This document shows, piece by piece, positions 56,121 through 64,000 of a stretch of DNA of 64,000 nt. Origin of the DNA: Sebastes aleutianus (Eukaryota; Chordata; Actinopteri; Perciformes; Sebastidae). Position numbers and translations under genes: made by a program. Every line of letters begins with the position of its first letter. Positions within the stretch are counted from its first letter, which is position 1. Location: the NCBI GenBank assembly GCA_916700875.1, contig CAKAKS010000062.1, positions 6,908,373 through 6,972,372 of the forward strand, read 5' to 3'. The notes below the pieces were generated by a model, which had not been told where the DNA came from, did no database searches, and saw only the letters and a list, made by a program, of their open reading frames with translations.

Positions 56121-56612
56121 CTGTTCTCATACAGCGTTTGTAGTTATGCCTACAAAAAGTAATGCACTGTAATTCATATATATCCCACAAAATCAATTCA
56201 ACAAAGCAACAAACATCGCATCGGGACGAGGTCGGGTGGATGGGTGGGTCAAAAAACGCTGGACTTTCGCCCATGAGACCGATGTTTGTGTCTCATGTGA
56301 AACCAGAAGTCAACTTTGAGTTATTTGTCACGTAACTTGCGTACATAAACCACGATCTTTTTCTAAACCTAACTAAGTAGTTTTGTTACCTAAACCTAAC
56401 CAAGTCGATCTTTTTCTAAACCTAACAAAGTTGATCTTTTTTTAAACCTAACTAAGTTGTTTCCTGTGAACACGGAAGTTTATTTTGAAAAGACAGAATG
56501 CATGCAATGAGTGGAAACAACGTGTGTTGCTGGACATTCGTAGGAAAACGCATAAAAAATGAGGAACAACTTTTCGTAAGAAATCATATGAACCATTGTA
56601 TGAGGACACGTT
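56121..56612. mobile_element. Element E copy 2 (no insertion)
   Basis: It begins GTTCTCATACAGCGTTTG and ends CATATGAACCATTGTATGAG. The CCTAACTAAGT-type motif is repeated several times in the middle. It gives the empty-site order for the SINE in copy 1. Confidence 0.65.
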
Positions 56613-56682
56613 GAACAAGACATGTGTCATCTGTCTGCTAACTTTCATTCAGGAAACAGAGTGCAGCTGAACAATTCAAACT

Positions 56683-57114
56683 TTAGATAGATACAAGAAC
56701 ACTCCCACGCACACTCAAACACCTGGCCAGTTTCCTTCTGTACGTGACTGACAAGTCAGCCATGTGAAACTCCTCCTGTTTATAGGCATCCATGCAGAGC
56801 TTGACAAACACAATGACGCAAATCCTGGATAACAAGTAGACTCGTGTCAGATCATGTCCTAATGAGGAGGAGAAAAAGAATAAGAAAGAATGTCAGTTTT
56901 CTACAGTAAAACGTACATAGGATATATTTAGTTGTGAGAGTCTTTCTACAGTGCAAATGGTGAGAGGACCCATGATCACAAACCTCTCAGATCCTCAGAA
57001 GCTACTATTTGTACTTACGTACAACAAATTGTTCAGCTGTTATTACATTGTTTGTACTGTTGGCCACATATTCTCTACATGTACAATACAGGTTGCTCAG
57101 TGGTGCACGTGTTG
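56683..57114 (-). CDS. Unidentified gene, two 3'-terminal coding exons
   Basis: Exon 57114-57019 (96 nt, donor GTAAGT) reads TRAPLSNLYCTCREYVANST then NNVITAEQFVV in phase 1. Exon 56858 onward follows a strong acceptor (long CT tract ending CATTAG) and reads HDLTRVYLLSRICVIVFVKL, CMDAYKQEEFHMADLSVTYR, then RKLARC, and stops at TAA (56685-56683). Reading frame and splice phase agree across the junction. A hydrophobic run (VYLLSRICVIVFVKLCM) is interrupted by Arg and Lys, so a membrane segment is uncertain. An alternative donor (GTGTTT after GCCAG, 56722) would lead to further exons. I do not recognise the family; the upstream exons were not found. Confidence 0.4.
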
Positions 57115-57761
57115 CTAATGGTAAGATTTGATGATATGATAATGGTCACAGGACTGGATGAACCCAGGCATGAGTTCACAGCTCCTCCTCCTCATACCCT
57201 TATTGTCACTTGAGTGGAAATGGATTCTCAGAATAACACACTTCTCCGTGTGAGCTGTCACCTATGTGTAAATATAATGTTCCAGGAAAGTTGGATCTTC
57301 TTTTTCTTCTTCTTCTTCTAATCTTTAACAGACAGGTTAAGCCATGCAACGTGAAGTGGAGAGAAAAAGGCAGACAGGTTTACAGGCGGAGACGTGACTT
57401 CTGTTCTGTTCTGTATCTTTGCTGCAGATGTCTGCTTTAGTTTATCAGCTGTATGTAATGCTGTCCTATTTCTTAAATGTACATTTTCAAAACCCTCCTC
57501 TTGACATTTGCGGTAAAATTTAGCCGTGATGAAGAAACATAGTTCTCCAAAATAGGAGTACGTAATGGTGGAATACATCGGTTGCTAATACTGAACATAA
57601 TGAATAATTCTGATTGCTTTGGCACTGAATTCGACACAAAGTGCCACTCATGAAATGTTGTTCAGACAGAAAGCAGCATTTTTTTTTGCCTCACATTATT
57701 CACATTAATTTTATTATTAATTGGAATATTTGTGTTTATTCGAAATAGCCAATGTACCAGC

Positions 57762-58190
57762 TAGGGGGGTAAGAAAATATCGAAAATATCGAGTATCGCA
57801 ATATTATGTATTGTGATACCGCATCGATTCTCACAAAAACTGTAGTTTACATGCAAAGATGAACTCATTCTATACTATTACATTTGCAAAGATGTGCGCG
57901 CTCTCAGCGTATGTGCACTCTCAAAGTAGTGCTATGATGTTGGATGTTACAGGGATTGGGATAAATGCAGATCCCACTGTTCTGATTGCAAAAACAAGTC
58001 AACATTTTTTACTCCGATTTTATGCATATGGCGGTGTGTTCTTTATACTATGACAATTTTCCTAAATTTAGATTAAAAAATTGCAATATATCGCCTTGCT
58101 TACAGTATCGCAATATATTGAATCGTAACCTCTGTATTATGATACGTATCATATCGCCAGATTCTTGCCGATACACAGTACTGTGCATTA
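57762..58190. mobile_element. hAT-like MITE with TAGGGG end and ATATCG-rich termini
   Basis: It opens TAGGGGGGTAAGAAAATATC with ATATCGA/ATATCGC motifs and closes with TATCATATCGCCAG and TTGCCGATACAC. The superfamily is inferred from familiar wording in fish genomes. The right border is approximate. Confidence 0.55.
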
Positions 58191-58439
58191 GTGGTAAGCA
58201 AGGTAGCAAAGGATGCACTGTCCGTGTGTGGTGGAGTGTGAGATTACAGCTCTTTCTGTCATTTCCCCTTGTCTCTGTATAGTCTATTTATGAAACAGCT
58301 TCATAAAGCTCTGGTATACGCACAATTTTTTAGCTCAAGTTCAAATATTTTCCTATCTTTGCAATTCCTGTCACATGGGAAAATTTGCATCCATTGACTT
58401 TATATGTAATTGTGCCATGTCTAAAATTGGCTTTGCGTT

Positions 58440-58570
58440 GTCTGATGGAGCACCGGAGGACACAGAGGCACATGATTTTTTTTCAGACTACCTGTCTCCT
58501 GCACTACTGTGTGACCGTTTTATAACATTTTTAATCATATTTGCTCCATTTCTACTGACTGCTGCTTTAA
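58440..58570 (+). mobile_element. MITE-A, 3' fragment
   Basis: It runs from GGAGCACCGGAGGACACAGA to GCTGCTTTAA, ending at the TTAA border. Confidence 0.8.
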
Positions 58571-60280
58571 TAAGTGTCTGGTCAGATATGTCGACTGTAT
58601 TCTATAGTACGTCTTTTAGCCTTCACTCTGAAGGGGTCAAAATGTCTGCAGTGAAAACCGCCTGTTTCAATAATGTCAATGTTTGACATGGCGAAACTTT
58701 TTTTCAAACCCTGTTGCGCTTGTTAATGCACCTGCCTCTTTTAATGTATCCCCATTTCAACAAAAGAAATCCATCATTTCACCTCAGCTCCTACCTGAAT
58801 AAATTTAACAACCATTATAAGCACTGTTTTATGCGAGTCACAGTGACAGACGTGTACGTGGGAAGACGAAATGTGACCTCCAATCACTAAATGTTTTTAA
58901 TTGACAGAGAAAGCGGAGCTCTGCCGCAGGAGCACCATCAAAAACATGTAACATCAAACATCGAACAGTTATACAACCTTCCAATTATTTTATGTAACTG
59001 TGGTTGTTCAGGCTCCTTCTCGTCGCTCTGATCCCCCGGCATTATTCTATCTATGGATACTGAGCACCGTCGCCGCATACAGTACAGTACATACATCCAC
59101 AACACTTAACCTACTGTACAAGGTCTGCAGCAATGTGGAAGATGTAGCAATACCGGCAAAAGTAATAAAGAAGATGACTTCTAATAGTTAAACACTAAAT
59201 TAGGATAAATGTCTACAACTCATGCAGTGATTTGTTTGTCTTGAAGCACATCACTCTATTACTTTGCAACATTTACATTGTATTTCCATAATAAGGCACA
59301 ATTGGAGAGTTGAAAAAGTATGTGTAAAGCAATATATTTCCATTGTATAATTATGATATTCTTTCTAAATACTGCTGTTTTAGGTGTTCTTTGCAGTTTG
59401 GGTGTTCAATTTTTCATGTTTTACTGGCAGTCGTTCTCTTTCACGTTTGGTTTGGATGTATTTTTATTAAGTTGGGTGGAATGGTGATTGTACAGTACAG
59501 TATTTCTAACTGAATGTAGCGTAGTGTAAACATATGTTGATTGTCTATATTTGTGGTACAGACCCACTGAGGCGTATAGGCTATGTTGCCATGGTAACAA
59601 CTAATGACGACCTAAACAGAGAATTCTACATCCATGAAAATAATTGTAATCTTTATTTCATCTCAAGGTCTACTGAGATGAAACTTCATATTCAAGGATA
59701 CAGAAGACAAATAAGAACAAAATAACAATTATTAAACATATCAGGGATCAAACTATTCAAGTGTAAACTTTGATCAAACGGCTTTATGGGCAATCTCATT
59801 TGTGTTTTGGAGGGCTATAGAGAGGTTTGTTTATAACAAGACTGGACGTTCTATAAAAATTACGCTTAAAGACATTATCACTAAATTTGAATGTAATAAT
59901 AATAATAAGTCTTTAGTTACAAGATAAATCCTTTACTTGCAGTTGGCAAATTTCACACACATAAGGCAAGACTTTCTAAGTCCTTTCCAAACTTTAATAT
60001 TTTTTAGTTGAATTAAATTTGTACATAAATACATAAACCTTACTGACGACAAAAAAAGTTAATGTAAAATCTTGTATATTAAAGAATTATTTTCTGTAAC
60101 CCCTTATTAAGCTATATTGACATGTTTGATTGTTTACCATTTTTACGTACCTTATTTCTAATATTTAATTTCATTTATTTACTTTTCATATTCATTTGAT
60201 TGACATTTACCATTTTACACCCTGGAACTGTGTTAAAATATCAACAACCTGATGAATGTCTGTTTGTTCACAATGTTTAA

Positions 60281-60390
60281 TAATAATAATAAATAAATAA
60301 ATAAATAAAAAATAAATAAACTAATAAACTAACTAACTAACTAATTAATTAATTAATTAATTAATTAATTAATTAATTAATAATAATAAA
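60281..60390. repeat. AAT / AAAT / AATT simple repeats
   Basis: The unit changes along the run from AAT to AAAT to ACTA to AATT and back to AAT, a compound A/T-rich microsatellite. Confidence 0.9.
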
Positions 60391-60856
60391 ACAGTTTCAT
60401 GGGCACGTCATGACTGGTGCATTAAAAAAATTATTGACAAGAAGGTTATTGCATTTCACAACATCTGTCTTCTTGTTGAGTAGGACTATAATAGACCTGC
60501 ATGTGCTTATTTCAACAACACTTTTGTGTTCCTTAAAACGATGCATATAATTAAAATATCAGCAACTGCCGTAATGCACTTAATATTTCTATAAATAAAG
60601 ATGAAACTGCTGCTTCACCCAGAGCAACACTATCCGAGAAAAAACAGGTGTGCTGAGTCCGCTGGAGTCCACGGTCGTCCTATTGGTAGACAGACATGGC
60701 TGATCACATTACTATCCATTATCTCGCTGCATTACACAGTCAAACAAAGCCTCGCTTCATGTGCCGTGGAACCCAAACACAGAAACCCGCCAACTGCGCC
60801 TTCTTGATGAGGTTCATGACACTCAAGAGTTTTCACACTTCCGCCTCAGGGACAGA

Positions 60857-60858
<2 letters not shown>

Positions 60859-60897
<39 letters not shown>
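60859..60897. repeat. (GT)n microsatellite
   Basis: About 19 GT units. Confidence 0.95.
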
Positions 60898-60900
<3 letters not shown>

Positions 60901-61066
60901 GTTAAGATGGAGTGTGTGTGCTTCCCTGTGTATATTTGCAGTCTACAGCTGGCAGCCCACTAACATTAGGACCTACACTGGGAAATCAGGCGAGAGTTCA
61001 GCTTGAACTCATTGACTGGTGAAGAGGAAGTCCGAAAAAACTTGAAAAAAACTCTACTGCAGGTTT

Positions 61067-61668
61067 AAAGGACCAATATGTAATGTTGGTCTAATGTTTT
61101 CATCAGTATGTTATCACCTGAAAATAAGAATCATTCTGTTTTCGTTATCTTAGAATGAGCCCTTCATATCTACATAGGGAGCAGATCTTCTTCGTGGAAT
61201 CCGCCATGTTTCTACAGTAGCAACAGCCAAACACTGGCTCGGTCATGTCTAGAAGGTAACCCCCCCCCCCCCAAAGTTACGAAAACATGCGAAAACTCTC
61301 TCAAGACGACCTACCCTAACCTTAACTATTCGAGGTCAATGCATAACCTTAACCATCTCACAAGAGTTTCGCAGCTTAGGAATTACCTTCTAGACGTGAC
61401 CCACTGGCTCAAGTTAGGGCTTTTCACATTTTTATGTTACCTGAAGGCCACTATAATTCTCTAACATGCTTATGAAACTGCAGTAACGTGAGCCGCAGAG
61501 CGCAAAATCGTGGTACCGCCAGCTGCCGTCTGACTTCCATTGCTTCTGAAGTAGTATTATAGTAAGGATGGCCTCTGAGTGAGGCACTCTTTTTTCAGTT
61601 GGTTGCAATCTGCAACCACACCACTAGATGCCGCCAAATCCTACACATTATACCTTTCATAACATGTT
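61067..61668. mobile_element. MITE-G carrying a nested MULE-like MITE
   Basis: It starts TTTAAAGGACCAATATGTAA and ends CACATTATACCTTTCATAAC, with partial inverted similarity (AAAGG..AATATGTA against GAAAGGTATAATGTGTA). The block CCACTAGATGCCGCCAAATC near its 3' end is typical of this fish family. Without the nested insert it is about 430 bp. Confidence 0.65.
61241..61401. mobile_element. 161-bp MITE with 19-bp inverted ends and 9-bp target duplication
   Basis: The ends GGTCATGTCTAGAAGGTAA and (reverse complement) GGTCACGTCTAGAAGGTAA differ at one base. The 9-bp direct repeat CACTGGCTC flanks it (61232-61240 and 61402-61410). A 9-bp duplication points to a Mutator-like class; that is inference. 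It includes a C-run (61259-61272). Confidence 0.85.
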
Positions 61669-63008
61669 GTTTTAAATAATTTGTTAAATAATTTAACAAA
61701 TTATTGTTTAATTTATATATTTCACATATGAACAACAATGACAGCATTCAAAGATGAATCACCAATATAGTGATGGTGGAAGTTAATTATTCTTTTTTTT
61801 TTATTTAAAAATACAATAAAAAAAGATATAAGATAGGAAAAAAAAATGTCAGTGTTGTAAATTTCACCAAGGTTGTTGCATGCCTGAAGTTATCTACAGT
61901 GCTTGAATAATGAGTTAACCTTGAAAGCAGGTCTTGAGAGGCACAAACCAACGGCCTTCAGAACAATACATGAGAGGATACGTTTATCTTGCACGAGGCA
62001 GAATGTGCTTCGAGATGGAAAACACCTCAAGTAATTCTCAGTATACGTCCCCATGTGATATATAACTCAAGGTAGCGTGTTGCATAAGTTGTCGATGACT
62101 CAATAATTTGGATCGCAGAAGTGATATCTCTCATCTCCATGTTTATTTGCAGCTGGTGGCCTCCATTTTTATGGTATTTTCAGGGAAGACAATTTAAAAT
62201 GAGAGCATTTAAACTGTGATTATTCAGTCAAGAAGTGAAAACAAAACAAAAAAGATATAGAATTGCTAGATATTATTACATGCTTTCTGTGCTGATCTTG
62301 TGCTAGCTTGCAAAAACGTTTGCTTATATTGTAGCTAAGCAGTTAGCATTACTAATTAGCATGTTTTTAAGTGTCTGCTTTGAGGTTTTCATTGATGTCA
62401 TATTAGCTTTTGTCGTGGCTAATTGGTAAACTAAGTCATTTCTAGTTAAGTAATAAAACAATTAATCGCATTTCTCCTTAAATTTCCCCATTAGCTTCAA
62501 AATTAGCCGGTAAAAATTACTCTTTTTTCACACTGTAAGACAATGTTACATAATATATTCTGCATCTGCTCTCCAACGCTTCATTGAAGCTATATCATAA
62601 CAACACTCATATTGAGTGAAATGTTCAAACCCAAGATGCCGTTTTTATGGCTGCACTGGGAGCATTAGGCTACATCGAATGGAAAAGTCCAGATGTCTTG
62701 AGCATGATTTTATACACCGACATTTCCATGTAATTCAGCCTATCCGGCAGGCCGAAGCAGTCAACCTAGAGGGAAACATCGTACCACATCATTCATGATC
62801 ACAAATGAAAGCAAACCTTCATGGAACCATCTGGGATTAGACAGTTGTGTGCAAAATATTGTCTTAGTGAACCATTTCAAGTATCATCTTGGCTTTTAAG
62901 TGGCAGATCTATATGAAACAGTAATGTTTTTCAGTGACAGCTGCTTATACCGTAGGTTAACACCCTCTGCAGAGCCCTGGTGGGAGAATCCATATTCCAG
63001 TTTAGGCG
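61669..63008. other. Probable 3' flank of the minus-strand gene at 63009
   Basis: Its 3' untranslated region would lie here. An AATAAA-type signal on the minus strand was not securely placed (a GCAAATAAAC match lies near 62143). Otherwise nothing recognised. Confidence 0.35.
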
Positions 63009-63567
63009 TCACCACTTCCGATAAAGAAGATTGGTAGATGTTTCCTCACAGCTAGATGACGGGACCACATGCCACACCACGGCTACATCACTGTCTGTTT
63101 CTGAGGACTCTTCTTTCATTTGCTGTGCATCTAAATTACATCAAACAAAACACAATAACACCTTTATTAACACAAATTTAAATTCTTAACTACAAATTTG
63201 TAATACATAATATGTGTAATATGTGTCAGCATGTATATGGTTATAGTAAATGATCAGAAATAGACACATTATTGGCATCTAAAATCTCAACAGACAATTC
63301 AAAGTGTAAAATGATCAGAATACCAAGCTTATAAAAGCTGTTAAATGTCACTTTAATATCATTTGTAATTTTCAAACACATGAGCTTTTCTCTTGGTGTT
63401 AAATGTCAATGGCAGAACAGAAGTTTTACTTAAGCAATACCAAAAACTGAGTTGTAGCGATTGGCGTTCAAAATGTATTACAATGACAAGAAGAAATACT
63501 GTACCATCTCCGCACATGGCCTCAAACATCTCTTCCTCCGACTCCGTCTGGATGCCAACTGCTGTGT
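63009..63567 (-). CDS. Unidentified gene, two 3'-terminal coding exons
   Basis: Exon 63567-63505 (63 nt, acceptor TCAACAG, donor GTACAG) reads TAVGIQTESEEEMFEAMCGD. The last coding exon, 63130-63009 (acceptor AATTTAG), reads AQQMKEESSETDSDVAVVWH, VVPSSSCEETSTNLLYRK and W, then TGA. The split codon G|AT gives Asp, and both exons are entered in phase 1. The composition is acidic and Ser-rich, like a cytosolic tail. Upstream exons lie beyond the window; the intron above 63567 contains R1 sequence. I do not recognise the family. Confidence 0.4.
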
Positions 63568-63702
63568 CTGTTGATTTGAGGACATTATGACACAAACGTG
63601 AAGATTTGGTCATATCATTTGCATCATACGATAATGTGTACCGTGTATAGGTTTTATTTGACTATTTTGAGACATAAAGCTGCAGCCATAGCTGACAGGC
63701 TT

Positions 63703-64000
63703 TAGGGCTGTCGATCGATTTGTCATGTATTTAATACTCTTATCAAAATGGGAGTGGGCAAATATGCTTGCTTAATGCAAATGTATGTATATATTTATTA
63801 TAGGAAATCAATTAAGAACACAAAACAATGACATATATTGTCCAGAAATCCTCACAGGTACTGCATTTAGCATATAAAATATGTTCAACTCATAACATGG
63901 CAAACTGCAGCCCAACAGGCAACAACAGCTGTCAGTGTGTCAGTGTGCTGACTTGACTATGACTTGCCCCAAACTGCATGTGATTATCATAAAGTGGGCA
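63703..64000 (+). repeat. Dispersed repeat R1, runs off the right edge
   Basis: It begins TAGGGCTGTCGATCGATTTG, includes TTGTCCAGAAATCCTCACAG, and continues into GATTATCATAAAGTGGGCA at the edge, i.e. both halves in one copy. Confidence 0.75.

Larger units (their letters stand above)
58571..61066. other. Intergenic or intronic DNA
   Basis: No supported gene. It contains an AATT/TAAA simple repeat (60281-60390), a (GT)n microsatellite (60859-60897) and otherwise AT-rich sequence. A CAG|GTAGGA donor-like site on the minus strand near 58796 has no supported exon. Confidence 0.5.

Noticed and set aside
57318..57578. Minus-strand ORF proposed as the exon upstream of 57114
   Set aside because: No acceptor/donor pair gives a frame compatible with the exon at 57019-57114.
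57986..58282. 98-codon plus-strand ORF
   Set aside because: It lies within a hAT-like MITE and its ATATCG-rich end, so it is not a gene.
58796..58885. Minus-strand exon ending at a CAG|GTAGGA donor
   Set aside because: The acceptor is weak, the frame is short and it does not join sensibly to the exon at 57114.
1..64000. CRISPR array, bacterial operon, plasmid or phage system
   Set aside because: No regularly spaced direct repeats and no bacterial-type gene; intron-exon structure and SINEs show vertebrate DNA.

Overview
This is nuclear DNA from a bony fish, most likely a percomorph teleost. The evidence is split coding exons with GT/AG borders and kilobase introns, (CA)n/(GT)n microsatellites, tRNA-derived SINEs, a Tc1-like transposon head of the type common in teleosts, and many TTAA-flanked or hairpin-forming MITEs. 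I recognise no bacterial, viral, plasmid or CRISPR feature. Most long open frames here are chance.

Positions 1-36778, minus strand: the first eight coding exons of mgat5b (GnT-IX / GnT-Vb), a Golgi N-acetylglucosaminyltransferase. The exons join in frame through all seven junctions and encode 337 codons plus 2 nt, about 43% of a ~790-residue family member. They cover the cytosolic tail, the signal anchor, the stem and the start of the catalytic domain; the rest lies beyond the left edge. The 5' leader holds a TATA-like site and a 26-codon upstream ORF whose stop overlaps the main start codon (ATGA). The introns carry SINEs and MITEs, several nested.

Positions 36779-48256: the promoter side of mgat5b, then mostly repeats. 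These include a TTAA-flanked MITE, a ~760-bp foldback element, a second TTAA MITE and a dispersed ~640-bp repeat. One short exon-like segment (38104-38187) is uncertain.

Positions 48257-50596, plus strand: a three-exon immunoglobulin-superfamily gene (signal peptide, V-type Ig domain, C-type Ig domain) with a B7/CD276-like layout. As read here it stops soon after the second domain with no convincing membrane segment.

Positions 50597-64000: repeats with several gene pieces that I cannot name. These are a cysteine-rich exon whose cysteine spacing fits a TNF-receptor repeat (52479-52728, +), a small two-exon ORF (53611-54705, +), and the 3' coding ends of two different minus-strand genes (56683-57114 and 63009-63567). 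Mobile elements here include a Tc1 head, a TTAA MITE inside a larger element, a hairpin element, and a MULE-like MITE with a 9-bp target duplication inside another MITE.

No operon-like cooperation between genes is expected. An Ig-domain gene beside a TNFR-like exon hints at a small immune-receptor neighbourhood next to mgat5b, but that is inference.
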